Positions 1 to 8,737 of a stretch of DNA of 32,986 nucleotides are shown piece by piece. The notes below the pieces were generated by a model. That model was not told where the DNA came from. It did not search any database and was given only the letters and a program-made list of their open reading frames with translations. Origin of the DNA: Bacteroidaceae bacterium (GTDB lineage Bacteria; Bacteroidota; Bacteroidia; Bacteroidales; Bacteroidaceae). The stretch is from NCBI GenBank assembly GCA_017651505.1, contig JAGCCV010000021.1:1-32986 (forward strand), read 5' to 3'. Every line of letters begins with the position of its first letter. Within the stretch, counting starts at the first letter, position 1. Both the position numbers and the translations under genes were made by a program.

Positions 1-824
1 AACTACAAGCAGAGTATAAAGGTATCGTTGTCAAGGCGATACCCATGACCGACGATGGTGTTCTCTGCATGGATGAATATGAAAAGTTGTTTACCTCACG
101 TACTAAGTTGGTGAGTGTGGCGCATGTCAGCAATGTATTAGGCACCATCAACCCTGTCGCTGATATTATTCGTATTGCCCATTCACATGGCATACCAGTA
201 CTTATCGATGGGGCGCAGAGTGTTCCGCACATGCCAGTAAGTGTGCGTGCACTCGATGCTGATTTCTATTGTTTTTCTGGTCATAAGGTCTATGGCCCTA
301 CAGGGATAGGTGTGCTATATGGTAAACGTGAATGGCTCGACCGTCTGCCCCCTTATCAAGGTGGTGGTGAGATGATTGGTACTGTGAGCTTCGAGAGAAC
401 TACCTTTAACACCATTCCTTATAAGTTCGAGGCTGGAACACCTAACTATGTAGATGCCACAGGCTTAGCTGCAGCACTGGAGTATGTTGATAAGATAGGT
501 ATTAAAGCCATCGCTGCCTATGAGGAAGAACTTACACGATATGCTCTTGACCAAATGTCTCAAATTCCCAACATTCGTATTTTGGGACCAAAAGAAAGGG
601 GTAGTGTTATTTCCTTCTTGGTAGGTGACATCCACCACCTTGATATGGGTACCTTGCTTGACCGCATCGGTATTGCCGTTCGCACGGGTCATCATTGTGC
701 TGAACCGCTGATGCATCGGTTGGGAATTGAGGGTACCTTACGCGCTTCGTTTGGTCTCTACAACACCCACGATGAGGTAGATGCGTTGGTAGCAGGTATC
801 CATCGTGTTAGTCAGATGTTCTAA
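1..824 (+). CDS. sufS: Cysteine desulfurase SufS, C-terminal part (5' end outside window)
   Basis: Class-V PLP aminotransferase fold enzyme that takes sulfur from L-cysteine for Fe-S cluster assembly. The open frame runs to the left edge (first full codon at base 3), so the N-terminus is missing. Visible family marks are HVSNVLGTINPV, the DGAQS segment, the PLP-lysine motif SGHK (Lys codon 285-287), and RTGHHCAEPLM, whose Cys (codon 696-698) matches the persulfide-forming Cys of the SufS group. The C-terminus RASFGLYNTHDEVDAL is typical of the family. It is probably the last gene of a suf operon lying to the left. It converges on mtnN with only 7 bases between the stop codons, and I see no obvious terminator there. 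SufS rather than NifS/IscS is judged from the RTGHHCAEPLM context. Confidence 0.93.
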   Translation, partial: LQAEYKGIVVKAIPMTDDGVLCMDEYEKLFTSRTKLVSVAHVSNVLGTINPVADIIRIAHSHGIPVLIDGAQSVPHMPVSVRALDADFYCFSGHKVYGPTGIGVLYGKREWLDRLPPYQGGGEMIGTVSFERTTFNTIPYKFEAGTPNYVDATGLAAALEYVDKIGIKAIAAYEEELTRYALDQMSQIPNIRILGPKERGSVISFLVGDIHHLDMGTLLDRIGIAVRTGHHCAEPLMHRLGIEGTLRASFGLYNTHDEVDALVAGIHRVSQMF

Positions 825-831
825 ATGATTA

Positions 832-1479
832 CTACTTTTTGATGCTTTCCACGAACGACTTGGTTACGTCAAAAGAGTTCTCTGCCACCATGTTCCAAAA
901 GTCGTGATACTGACTGGCATCGGTGTCTCGTAGCGGCATATCGCTTACTACACGAAAAGAGATGAAAGGTACCTTGTTGATATGGCAAGTCTGTGCAATG
1001 GCGCAACTTTCCATATCCACTGCCTTTGCATCGGGGAAGTGGCCAATAATCTCACGCATCTTATCGCGGGAATCTACAAACCAGTCACCCGTTACAATCA
1101 GTCCGGCATGGATTTTTACCTTGCAATCCATGCTCACTGCCTTCTGTAGCAACCACGGTTCGGGTTCAAACCTTACCGGCATGCCCTGCACTTGTCCATA
1201 TTGTGTAGTGTTGTCAATGGCTGCACCACAATATACATCGTGGTATGCCAGCTGGGCACTCACTACCACATCCTGTATGTTGATGTCATCGCCATTACCC
1301 CCCGCACAACCGCTGGAAATAATCACATCGGGCTTAAACTCGTTAATCATCTTTTGTGCACCCAACGCCGCATTCACCTTGCCAATGCCGCATTTTTGCA
1401 CCATTACCTCTGTTCCCTCAAACAGCTGACGCAATTGGCGTAGCTCCTTATCCATCGCTACAATAATTCCTATCTTCAT
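832..1479 (-). CDS. mtnN: 5'-methylthioadenosine/S-adenosylhomocysteine nucleosidase
   Basis: Cytoplasmic nucleosidase that cleaves adenine from MTA and SAH in the activated-methyl cycle and methionine salvage. The 215-residue protein begins MKIGIIVAMDKEL, with Glu12 at the position of the catalytic/substrate Glu of the family. It carries SSGCAGG near 55-61, the ribose-binding VDMES (Glu157) and RVVSDMP (Asp180, the proton donor position). Length is slightly below the usual 225-235. It lies 20 bases downstream of the PfkB kinase on the same strand, so the two are probably co-transcribed. The stop codon is TAG, which matters for reading the parC anomaly in this window. Confidence 0.93.
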   Translation of the reverse strand: MKIGIIVAMDKELRQLRQLFEGTEVMVQKCGIGKVNAALGAQKMINEFKPDVIISSGCAGGNGDDINIQDVVVSAQLAYHDVYCGAAIDNTTQYGQVQGMPVRFEPEPWLLQKAVSMDCKVKIHAGLIVTGDWFVDSRDKMREIIGHFPDAKAVDMESCAIAQTCHINKVPFISFRVVSDMPLRDTDASQYHDFWNMVAENSFDVTKSFVESIKK

Positions 1480-1499
1480 ATATGTATAATGTTTAATGA

Positions 1500-2417
1500 T
1501 TAATACTCAATATCAAACCCTTTCGGTACCGAGTTATCCGTACTTCTGCACACCTCAATGGCGCACTTCTGCCCATACGCTATCAGCTCGTCCCACTGCG
1601 TCTCAGTCAGCGAGGGCAGGTCGTCATATCCAATACCCAGCTTAAGCAAGCCCATCACCAGTCCGGCATTAAAGTTGTCGCCGGCACCCACAGTGCTCAC
1701 AGGATCCACTTTCGGCACACCATAGGATTTGCTTAGTGTAGCGGTGCGCAGCTGCACATCCTTGACACCGGCAGTATAAACAAAATTCTTGCAGTAGAAA
1801 CGTATCTTGTCGGCATATATCTTATCAGCATCGCTTAGGTCATACAGACACATAAAATCTTCCTCCGATCCGCGTACAATATCGGCAAACTCCAGGTTCT
1901 CTAGTATAAACGGAGCCACCTTTATGGCGTCGTGCTTGTGCGGACGTCTGTAGTTCAGGTCATACAGCACAATGGCCTTGTTGTCCTTGGCCTTCCGCAG
2001 CAGCTCCACCACCTTGTGACGCAGCGCAGGATCCACTGCATAAAACGAGCCCAGCATCACCACATCGTTCTCCTCCACCTCGGGCAGCTCCACCATCAGG
2101 CGCTGCTTGGAATAGTTTTTATAGAAGGTGTATTGTGCTTCGTTGTTGGCATCCAGAAAGGCCAGTGAAATGGGCGACTTACTGCTGGCATTCACATCCA
2201 TATATTGAGGTGATATGCCGTTGTCTTGCATAAAACGCTGTATCATTTCACCCACAGGATCCTGCCCCACCTCGCTCACAAAGTCCACCTTCACTCCCAT
2301 GTGGGCTAGCGACACAATGCTGTTGAACACCGATCCCCCAGGCACAGCGGTCCATGGCTGTTCGTTCTTAAAGATGATGTCCAATATCGTCTCTCCTATT
2401 CCTATTACTTTTCTCAT
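1500..2417 (-). CDS. PfkB-family carbohydrate kinase (fructokinase-like)
   Basis: Ribokinase/PfkB-fold sugar kinase of 305 residues, ATP-dependent. The N-terminal sugar-binding motif is visible as PGGSVFN (26-32), and the C-terminal signature GAGDNF (244-249) contains the catalytic base Asp247. The mid-protein DLNYRRP (153-159) fits fructokinase-like members. The precise substrate cannot be read from the sequence; fructose is the most likely because of similarity to Bacteroidales fructokinases. It leads a probable two-gene unit with mtnN. A good Bacteroidetes promoter lies about 55 bases upstream and is back-to-back with the promoter of the M16 peptidase gene. Confidence 0.85.
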   Translation of the reverse strand: MRKVIGIGETILDIIFKNEQPWTAVPGGSVFNSIVSLAHMGVKVDFVSEVGQDPVGEMIQRFMQDNGISPQYMDVNASSKSPISLAFLDANNEAQYTFYKNYSKQRLMVELPEVEENDVVMLGSFYAVDPALRHKVVELLRKAKDNKAIVLYDLNYRRPHKHDAIKVAPFILENLEFADIVRGSEEDFMCLYDLSDADKIYADKIRFYCKNFVYTAGVKDVQLRTATLSKSYGVPKVDPVSTVGAGDNFNAGLVMGLLKLGIGYDDLPSLTETQWDELIAYGQKCAIEVCRSTDNSVPKGFDIEY

Positions 2418-2472
2418 ATCGTATATTGTTGTATTTTACGTGATTCTCCCTTACACAATCGCTTTTTTGGTG

Positions 2473-2504
2473 TAAAGATAGTGCAAAGCCTGCTTATATA
2501 CAAA
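2473..2504 (-). promoter_or_regulatory. Bacteroidetes-type promoter for the PfkB kinase gene
   Basis: Read on the minus strand: TTTG (2504-2501), 20 bases, then TATCTTTA (2480-2473), which is TANNTTTG with the last base changed. Spacing matches the consensus. Start codon lies 56 bases downstream. Confidence 0.45.
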
Positions 2505-2510
2505 GTTTTC

Positions 2511-2542
2511 TTTGTTTTTACGCCCAGTTTATGCTATTTTTG
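2511..2542 (+). promoter_or_regulatory. Bacteroidetes-type promoter for the M16 peptidase gene
   Basis: TTTG at 2511-2514, 20 bases, then TATTTTTG at 2535-2542, a full match to TTTG-N20-TANNTTTG. Predicted transcript start is near 2549. This places an in-frame ATG at 2481 upstream of the transcript and supports the start codon at 2562. Confidence 0.6.
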
Positions 2543-2561
2543 CAGCCTCAAAACTTTGATC

Positions 2562-3794
2562 ATGGAAACCGAACGCTACTTCACCCACAGCTTGACCAAC
2601 GGCCTGCGTATCATCTTGCAGCAAACCACCTCACAGGTGGCCTACTGTGGCTATGCTGTCAATGCGGGTACTCGTGACGAGGATCCAGACACACCTGGTA
2701 TGGCGCACTTCATCGAGCATATGCTGTTCAAGGGTACTACCCATCGCAAGGCATGGCATATCCTAAATCGAATGGAGCATGTTGGAGGCGACCTTAATGC
2801 GTTCACCAACAAAGAGGAGACGGTAGTCTATTGTTCATTCATGAAGCAGGACTTCACCCGTGCAGCCGAACTGCTCACCGACCTGGTGTTCCATTCGGTG
2901 TTCCCACAGCACGAGATTGAGAAAGAGTGTGAGGTGATTATCGATGAGATCAAGATGTATGAGGACACGCCCGCCGAACTCATCTTCGATGATTTCGAGG
3001 ATCTTATCTTTGCAGGTCATCCCTTAGGGCGCAACATCTTAGGCAATGCCGATGCCCTGCGCACCTACACCAAGACACATGCCGACGCCTTCTTCCAACG
3101 GTACTATAAGCCCGATAACATGATTTTCTTCGTTATGGGTAACTATACCATCGAGCAGGTCGTCCGTGAGGTAGAGAAACGTACATATGACATCTCGGCC
3201 GATCCAGTGGTGCTGAATCGCCAACAACCATCTTTTAGTCCTGCCAAGCGACTGGATATAAACAAGCAATCTCACCAAGCGCATGTCTTGATGGGAGGGC
3301 GTGCCTACGATGGAAAAAGTACCAAGCGTGTGGCACTCAACCTTATTAACAATATCTTAGGAGGACCTGGCATGAATAGCCGTCTCAACATCGCTTTACG
3401 CGAGCATCGTGGGTTGGTCTATGAGATTGAATCCAACTTCACGCCCTATACCGATATTGGCACTTTCTCCATCTACTTTGGTTGCGACCACGACGATGTT
3501 GAGTCGTGTATTAATCTGGTGTTCAAGGAACTCAAGCAATTCCGTGAGCAGCGTCTCAGCGAAAGTCAAATGCGGGCAGCTAAAAAGCAGTTTATAGGTC
3601 AGATAGGCGTCAGTTCTGATAATAACGAAAACAATGCCTTAGGTATGGCGAAGACTTTTCTCCACTATAATCGTTTTATAACCAGCGAGGAGGCGTTCCA
3701 TAATATAGATCTCCTCACCTCCGACTTACTGCATGACGTGGCTCAAGAAGTCTTAGCGGAGAGCAACCTTTCTATTTTGCATTACGGTCGATAG
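2562..3794 (+). CDS. M16 family zinc metallopeptidase (single-chain, about 45 kDa)
   Basis: Inverzincin-type peptidase of 410 residues, related to the mitochondrial processing peptidase beta subunit and the PqqL/YmxG group. The zinc site is complete: HFIEH (His49, Glu52, His53), with Glu129 in the later EVIIDEI segment as third ligand. It has both the M16 N- and C-terminal halves, one active and one inactive as usual. There is no signal peptide from this start. I chose ATG 2562 over the in-frame ATG 2481 because the promoter -7 box lies at 2535-2542 and the M16 fold starts at residue 5. Its last 23 bases overlap the convergent downstream gene. The stop is TAG. The natural substrate is unknown. 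Confidence 0.9.
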   Translation: METERYFTHSLTNGLRIILQQTTSQVAYCGYAVNAGTRDEDPDTPGMAHFIEHMLFKGTTHRKAWHILNRMEHVGGDLNAFTNKEETVVYCSFMKQDFTRAAELLTDLVFHSVFPQHEIEKECEVIIDEIKMYEDTPAELIFDDFEDLIFAGHPLGRNILGNADALRTYTKTHADAFFQRYYKPDNMIFFVMGNYTIEQVVREVEKRTYDISADPVVLNRQQPSFSPAKRLDINKQSHQAHVLMGGRAYDGKSTKRVALNLINNILGGPGMNSRLNIALREHRGLVYEIESNFTPYTDIGTFSIYFGCDHDDVESCINLVFKELKQFREQRLSESQMRAAKKQFIGQIGVSSDNNENNALGMAKTFLHYNRFITSEEAFHNIDLLTSDLLHDVAQEVLAESNLSILHYGR

Positions 3795-5061
3795 CTTTCT
3801 TGAGCTTGCCAACGGCCTCTTCCAATGACTCGGTAGGCTCAATGATGTTGTAATCCTCCCAAAAAGCCTCATCATAAAAATCCTGTACCTTGTCAGACAA
3901 GACATCACTGTTGTGGAACGACTCGCGATATGACATACGCTCTATAGGATTATCCACACGGTTTGTCACCACCATCTCCGACACCACCGTATAGTTCGTA
4001 GTAAACAACCTGCGACGCCAATCGCAGCGGAAACGATATTCACCGCGGATATAGTTCAAGTAAAAGTGCCCCTCCTGATAGCGGTAGGTTACCAGATATG
4101 TCAGCTCCAATGGGCGGAATCGCATTGACGCCGGCTTCTTGCGCAACATCTGCCTCGTCACCTTGTTAGGGTCGCTCATGTCCATAGAAAATTCTATTCT
4201 ACTGATGCCTAAGCTTTCTCGGTCAATATAGATAGTGCCGGCATATAGTGGGAAATCCAGCACCACTGGCTTCGGCTTGAAGCTAATGGCATACTGCACA
4301 CGGTCGTCTATCGAGACATAGTCCTTGAAGTCATAGCTGTACATCTCCATAAACTCAGGATCCAGCAACACATCAGGGTTCTTCACCGCATCCACATAGG
4401 TAGCCAGGTTAGGACCGCCCTCCAGCTTCACACTCAGCGTGTCCTTCAAGTCAGGGCTTGCCACACTGCGGCTCTTCGCAATCCTCACCCTGTCTCTGAT
4501 GGCACCTTGCGTATAGCTGGTCTTAAACGACTCAGTCACCGCCTCCGAAATGGTGATATACCGGTTGCGCTTCTGAATTGTCTCTCGATAGAACATATAG
4601 TTCAGCGTTGGCACCGTGCTGTAGTTCTGCCTCACTTTGTCAAGGGCGCTCTCCACCAACAGGCGTGCATTCACAGGACTCACCACAATCTCATTCAGGC
4701 GGAATGAGCTCTGTGACAGGAAATATTCGTTGCCGGTGCTGGCCAGCCTGTCCACCTCCACCTGGTTAGAGCTATAGCCAAGGTACGAAAACTGCAGAAA
4801 CACCTTTGTGCCGGGATCCTTAAATTTCAGTGTAAATACACCGTCGGCATTGGTCACCGTACCAATGTTGGTACCGGGCACATAAACGCTCACATACTCC
4901 AGTTTGCGGTGCGACTTCTGATCTTTCACCACACCACTTACGGTAATCATGTTTTCATTCATTCGCTCAGTGATGGTCTGGGCCATAGCAGATGTGACAC
5001 AGCCTACCAGCATGAGGCAAGCTATCCAGATTCTTAACTGTGTATGCATGATTGATTTCAT
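3772..5061 (-). CDS. Secreted protein with carboxypeptidase-type regulatory domain and DUF5686-like body
   Basis: 429-residue exported protein. Residues 1-27 form a signal peptide ending AMAQ with no lipobox. Residues about 38-115 are a CarboxypepD_reg-like beta-sandwich (SGVVKDQKSHRKLEYVSVY, then NADGVF), the domain found at the N-terminus of TonB-dependent receptors and many Bacteroidetes envelope proteins. The rest resembles the DUF5686 type of secreted/outer-membrane protein and contains no TonB plug or full barrel. Location is probably periplasm or outer membrane; function unknown. Met5 (start at 5049) is an alternative start. A TATATTTG -7 element lies upstream. The 3' end overlaps the convergent M16 peptidase gene by 23 bases. 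Confidence 0.8.
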   Translation of the reverse strand: MKSIMHTQLRIWIACLMLVGCVTSAMAQTITERMNENMITVSGVVKDQKSHRKLEYVSVYVPGTNIGTVTNADGVFTLKFKDPGTKVFLQFSYLGYSSNQVEVDRLASTGNEYFLSQSSFRLNEIVVSPVNARLLVESALDKVRQNYSTVPTLNYMFYRETIQKRNRYITISEAVTESFKTSYTQGAIRDRVRIAKSRSVASPDLKDTLSVKLEGGPNLATYVDAVKNPDVLLDPEFMEMYSYDFKDYVSIDDRVQYAISFKPKPVVLDFPLYAGTIYIDRESLGISRIEFSMDMSDPNKVTRQMLRKKPASMRFRPLELTYLVTYRYQEGHFYLNYIRGEYRFRCDWRRRLFTTNYTVVSEMVVTNRVDNPIERMSYRESFHNSDVLSDKVQDFYDEAFWEDYNIIEPTESLEEAVGKLKKAIDRNAK

Positions 5062-5090
5062 CTTCGTGTAGTTTTGTAGTTATACTTTTG

Positions 5091-5098
5091 CAAATATA
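5091..5098 (-). promoter_or_regulatory. -7 element TATATTTG upstream of the carboxypeptidase-regulatory-domain gene
   Basis: Minus strand TATATTTG matches TANNTTTG, 29 bases before the start codon at 5061. No TTTG is found at the expected upstream spacing, so support rests on the -7 box alone. Confidence 0.4.
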
Positions 5099-5186
5099 AA
5101 AGAAAAATATGAAAGATAATCATCAATGATGATGCCTTTTTTTCGTTTTGATGCAAAAAGTATCCCCCCCTCATCTCTTCTCGCGA

Positions 5187-5765
5187 TTATTCATTCAGTC
5201 TTTGGCGACTAAACTCGCATCCACAATACAACTGATTATAGAAACCATACTCCCTAAGCAGTTGATTTCGTCGTTCCTGCAAGCCCCCTTTACGCCAATT
5301 CTGTTCCCAAAAGGTCACTCCCTCCATTTGCGCAGCTGCCCATTGTCCCGCCTCGTTAATCTGCTCCAAGCTCTTCCAACGCGAAGATGCTAGTGTGGTA
5401 GTAAATGTCGTGAATCCATGCTCTGCAGCGTAGTGAGCCGTTTGCAATAATCGCATCTTGAAGCATTGCAGGCAACGCCTCCCTCGCTCTGGTTCGTTTT
5501 CCAGTCCACACACACCCTCTTTCCATTCCTCATAATCGTAGTCAGCATCCACAAATGCCAAACCTTGACTCTTCACGAAGCGCTTTGCCTCTGCCTTGCG
5601 GGTTTCATATTCCTCAAAAGGATAGATATTGGGATTGTAAAAATAAACAGTAGGATGAATACCATTGGCCACCATACATTCTATGATGGCAGACGAGCAA
5701 GGAGCACAACAGCTATGCAGCAACACCTTATCATCCTTATTCGGCGTTTCTATCTTCAACATCAT
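5187..5765 (-). CDS. queH: Epoxyqueuosine reductase QueH
   Basis: Last step of queuosine biosynthesis: reduces epoxyqueuosine to queuosine in tRNA. QueH is the non-cobalamin replacement of QueG. The 192-residue protein carries the family's cysteine set: HSCCAPCS (Cys19, Cys20, Cys23), RCLQCF (Cys98, Cys101) and YCGCEFS (Cys181, Cys183). These hold the Fe-S cluster and a second metal in this family. It also has the family segment FYNPNIYP (42-49). The start overlaps the 3' end of the WbqC gene by 29 bases (26 if Met2 is used), suggesting translational coupling. Last gene of the dapB-lepB-WbqC-queH run. Confidence 0.93.
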   Translation of the reverse strand: MMLKIETPNKDDKVLLHSCCAPCSSAIIECMVANGIHPTVYFYNPNIYPFEEYETRKAEAKRFVKSQGLAFVDADYDYEEWKEGVCGLENEPERGRRCLQCFKMRLLQTAHYAAEHGFTTFTTTLASSRWKSLEQINEAGQWAAAQMEGVTFWEQNWRKGGLQERRNQLLREYGFYNQLYCGCEFSRQRLNE

Positions 5766-6396
5766 TAATCGACTGCTTCAGCAACAACAAGCTCTCAGGA
5801 CCGAGATTAAACAGTAAATCCACAATACTCAAGTTCGGTATAAAACCCAGTTTCTCTTGAAACACTTGGTAGTAAGGCACTACCTTAAACGCCCCATCCA
5901 TCATAGCATAGTCATGCTTGGGATGGATTACCTCTCGCAAGTCCAATGAACCATTGCCTACCTCCTTAATATATTCAGAAGTCCTCTCTACACAAGGTTG
6001 CATATCAATCAGTCCGCAAATCATCTCCTGCAATGCTTCATTGAAATCTATTAGGAATTCATATCCCTTTTCATAGAAAGGCACGAAATCATCACGATAG
6101 TATTCAAAATAAGGCGTATGGCCATAGGCCGATTCAAGTGCATAAAAGTGCAGATGCCTCCAATTGCCGTGGTCGCTGATACGTATATCCTTTGTAGGGC
6201 ATTTCAGAGAGTCCGGTTTCACCGTAGGTACTGTAAGATCTATTCTACCCGCTGGCCCTGCAATGATACATCTGTTGCGGTAGGTCTGCTTCATATAGTG
6301 ATCATGTTGTTCCACCCGCACTTTGTCGGCAGCCAGCATATGTGCATAATACTCTATTGGTGCCAGATAAGCAGTTGTCAGAAAAACCACACCCAT
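5737..6396 (-). CDS. WbqC-like family protein
   Basis: 219-residue cytoplasmic protein of the WbqC family (PF08889), whose members often sit in O-antigen or glycan loci but whose biochemical role is not firmly established. The N-terminal TAYLAPIEYYAHM (residues 7-19), the YRNRC segment, HLHFYALESAYG and the PYFEYYRDD stretch are family-typical. I chose ATG 6396 because its A is shared with the lepB stop (TGATG junction), a classic coupling arrangement. An upstream in-frame GTG at 6417 would add seven residues inside lepB. It overlaps queH downstream by 29 bases. Confidence 0.85.
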   Translation of the reverse strand: MGVVFLTTAYLAPIEYYAHMLAADKVRVEQHDHYMKQTYRNRCIIAGPAGRIDLTVPTVKPDSLKCPTKDIRISDHGNWRHLHFYALESAYGHTPYFEYYRDDFVPFYEKGYEFLIDFNEALQEMICGLIDMQPCVERTSEYIKEVGNGSLDLREVIHPKHDYAMMDGAFKVVPYYQVFQEKLGFIPNLSIVDLLFNLGPESLLLLKQSINDVEDRNAE

Positions 6397-7904
6397 CACT
6401 TGATGCCATCCACCCACTTAAACAGTCGGCTCCATCGAATCTTACCGTCCAACCAGTCACGGTCCTTATCGAGTGACAGCCATATCAATACAGGCTTACC
6501 AACCACATGATCCTCGGGCACAAAGCCCCAATAGCGTGAGTCTGCACTCTTATGGCGGTTATCTCCCATCATCCAGTAATAATCCATCTGGAAAGTATAT
6601 TCATTGGTCTTCACCCCATTGATATAGATGCCGTCGTCCTTACGCTCCAGTTGATTACCCTCGTATGCCACGATGCAACGCTCATAAATTGGCAAGTTGT
6701 CGTCGTTCAGTGTTATGGTAGCCCCTTTCTTAGGTATCCATATCGGGCCGTAGTTGTTACGGTTCCATTTCGTATAGAGGTTTAGCGGATAGAGGTCACC
6801 AATGAAGTTCTCCCTTTCTGGCTCCATCACAATCTTGCTCACCAGCTTCTTGTTAGCTTGCAGAGTCTGCAACATCTTCTTTGTCAGCGGCAGGTTATAG
6901 GTAGGTGCCAGCTTACCGTTCTGCATACGCGTGTTCAGACCCATGCTTTGCAATTCGGTTTCCCACGAAGCATCGCCACCCATCTCCCAACGGTCCTCCT
7001 CGCTGATGCCCAATTCCTTAAACATCTCGTCAGTAATCACAGGCCCAGTGGTTTGCACAAAGTAGTTCAGCTGCATATTCTCAGGATCCTCTATCTGTTT
7101 CCCGTTCAGCCACACATGCGTATCAATGATTTGCAGTGTGTCGCCAGGCAGACCCACACAACGCTTTACATAGTTCTCCCTACGGTCAACAGGTCTTGTC
7201 ACCACCTCACCATATATACGCGGATTACTCTTTATCAATTTACTGCCTTCGGCATAGAAGATACCATAAGCTGTGCGTTGTTGACTACGTGTCAGCGATT
7301 CCATATCCACCCTTTCGCCAAATCGGCGTTTACCTTCAGAATATGCCAGCGAGTAGAAGTCGGTCTGTTGGAAGTTCAGTGCCACCGTATCGCCAGCGGG
7401 GAAGTTAAACACTACGATATCGTTCAGCTTTACCTTCTGCCATCCTGGTGCCCGTTTGTATTTCCATTGTGGCCATTCCACATACGATTTCATGTTCGTA
7501 CCAGGTATCGTGTGTTGCGTCAGCGGTAACGACAATGGTGTGTTAGGCACACGAGGACCGTAGCTAGCCTTGCTCACAAATAGGTAGTCGCCCACCAACA
7601 GGCTCTTTTCCAAACTAGATGAAGGTATTTGGTAATTTTGAAAAATATACAGATTCACAAAATAAACAGCCACTAGGGCAAACACTATGGCATCTACCCA
7701 ACTCATAATTCCTCGTGCCGTGTCGTTCTTCCATTCGTGCCAGAAGCCCCAAGGAATGAACTTAGTGATATAGGCGTCAAAGATAAACGGCACCACTATC
7801 AGTCCCCACCAACTCTTTATCCATAATAGAAACAGCAGATACAGCACCATCATGATGCCCATCATCAGCCATTGTCTTTTCGTTGCGTCTTTTAGTCTCT
7901 GCAT
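6396..7904 (-). CDS. lepB: Signal peptidase I
   Basis: Membrane serine/lysine peptidase that removes signal peptides from exported proteins. Counted from ATG 7904 (502 residues): hydrophobic segments at about 13-46 and 69-90, then QIPSSSLEKSLL with catalytic Ser97, ENYVKRCVGLPGD with catalytic Lys247, and box E GDNRHKSADSRYWG at 447-460. At about 500 residues it is much longer than the roughly 320-residue E. coli enzyme, because extra sequence lies between the Ser and Lys boxes and between Lys and box E; this is usual in Bacteroidales. A GTG directly after the dapB stop (7913) is an alternative start. Second gene of the dapB operon. Confidence 0.93.
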   Translation of the reverse strand: MQRLKDATKRQWLMMGIMMVLYLLFLLWIKSWWGLIVVPFIFDAYITKFIPWGFWHEWKNDTARGIMSWVDAIVFALVAVYFVNLYIFQNYQIPSSSLEKSLLVGDYLFVSKASYGPRVPNTPLSLPLTQHTIPGTNMKSYVEWPQWKYKRAPGWQKVKLNDIVVFNFPAGDTVALNFQQTDFYSLAYSEGKRRFGERVDMESLTRSQQRTAYGIFYAEGSKLIKSNPRIYGEVVTRPVDRRENYVKRCVGLPGDTLQIIDTHVWLNGKQIEDPENMQLNYFVQTTGPVITDEMFKELGISEEDRWEMGGDASWETELQSMGLNTRMQNGKLAPTYNLPLTKKMLQTLQANKKLVSKIVMEPERENFIGDLYPLNLYTKWNRNNYGPIWIPKKGATITLNDDNLPIYERCIVAYEGNQLERKDDGIYINGVKTNEYTFQMDYYWMMGDNRHKSADSRYWGFVPEDHVVGKPVLIWLSLDKDRDWLDGKIRWSRLFKWVDGIK

Positions 7905-7913
7905 AATTGTCAC

Positions 7914-8642
7914 TTAAAAACCGTAAACATCTTTATAGTAATCCTGTATAGTCAACAAACCCTGTTGATTAACCGTCCACTCTGCAGCCAGCACTGCACC
8001 TAGCGCAAAACCTTTACGGTTGTGTGCGTCGTGTGTAATCGTAATCAAATCGGCCTCAGAGTCATAGCGTATGGTATGTATGCCAGGCACCTCGCCACGT
8101 CTGATGTGGTCCACCCTCAGCAACTGCTTATCAGTTGTATCTTCTGCCCAAGCCGTCTTGCGGTCTATGTTGTTCACGATATCCTCTGCCAGTGTGATGG
8201 CAGTACCACTAGGATGATCCAGCTTATGCACATGGTGCGTCTCCTCCATTTCCACGTCATACTGTGGGAACTGGTTCATCACCTTGGCCAGGTATTTGTT
8301 GACAGCAGCAAATATGCCTACGCCAATCGAAAAGTTAGATGCCCAGAGCAGTGTCTTTCCCTCTTCATTGCACATACGGCGCACGTCATCGCCATGCTCC
8401 TTCATCCATCCCGTACTGCCACTTACCACCTTAACATCTTGTTTCCAAGCTTTCAGGTAGTTACTGTAGGCTGCCTGTGGAGCAGTAAACTCTATCGCCA
8501 CATCGGCACTCTTGAAAGCGTCGCTCTCAAAGTCCTGCTGGTTGTCAATATCTATTATGGACACAATCTCATGTCCTCGGCTTTGGGCTATTTGTTCTAT
8601 CATCTTGCCCATTTTTCCGTAGCCTATCAATGCGATTTTCAT
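7914..8642 (-). CDS. dapB: 4-hydroxy-tetrahydrodipicolinate reductase
   Basis: NAD(P)H-dependent reductase in the diaminopimelate/lysine pathway, supplying peptidoglycan precursor. 242 residues, a little short of the usual 250-270. The Rossmann motif GYGKMG is at 7-12, FTAPQA at 52-57 and SGSTGW at 74-79. The active-site signature ETHHVHKLDHPSGTA is at 134-148, with His136 and Lys140 matching the catalytic pair of E. coli DapB. It heads the operon dapB-lepB-WbqC-queH; lepB begins 0-9 bases after its stop. Its promoter region overlaps that of the divergent DUF2851 gene. Confidence 0.95.
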   Translation of the reverse strand: MKIALIGYGKMGKMIEQIAQSRGHEIVSIIDIDNQQDFESDAFKSADVAIEFTAPQAAYSNYLKAWKQDVKVVSGSTGWMKEHGDDVRRMCNEEGKTLLWASNFSIGVGIFAAVNKYLAKVMNQFPQYDVEMEETHHVHKLDHPSGTAITLAEDIVNNIDRKTAWAEDTTDKQLLRVDHIRRGEVPGIHTIRYDSEADLITITHDAHNRKGFALGAVLAAEWTVNQQGLLTIQDYYKDVYGF

Positions 8643-8679
8643 CTTTTTCGTGTTGTCTAAAAAAATAGTATTCGATTTC

Positions 8680-8712
8680 TTTGGTGCAAAGTTAATCTTT
8701 TTCTTACATTTG
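8680..8712 (+). promoter_or_regulatory. Promoter for the DUF2851 gene
   Basis: TTTG at 8680-8683, 21 bases, TACATTTG at 8705-8712; start codon at 8738, giving a leader of roughly 20 bases. Confidence 0.5.
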
Positions 8713-8720
8713 CCATCAAA
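8687..8720 (-). promoter_or_regulatory. Promoter for the dapB operon
   Basis: Minus strand TTTG (8720-8717), 22 bases, then TAACTTTG (8694-8687), a perfect TANNTTTG. The start codon is 44 bases downstream. It is interleaved with the promoter of the divergent gene. Confidence 0.5.
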
Positions 8721-8737
8721 TTAAAGCATTCTTAACA

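Noticed and set aside
2481-2561. N-terminal extension of the M16 peptidase from ATG 2481
   Set aside because: Its codons cover the promoter -33 and -7 boxes; M16 homology begins just after ATG 2562.
6858-7529. 223-codon open frame on the plus strand opposite lepB (and a similar 212-codon one at 8022-8660 opposite dapB)
   Set aside because: Antisense shadows of strongly supported genes; Cys/His-rich nonsense-like composition and no promoter.
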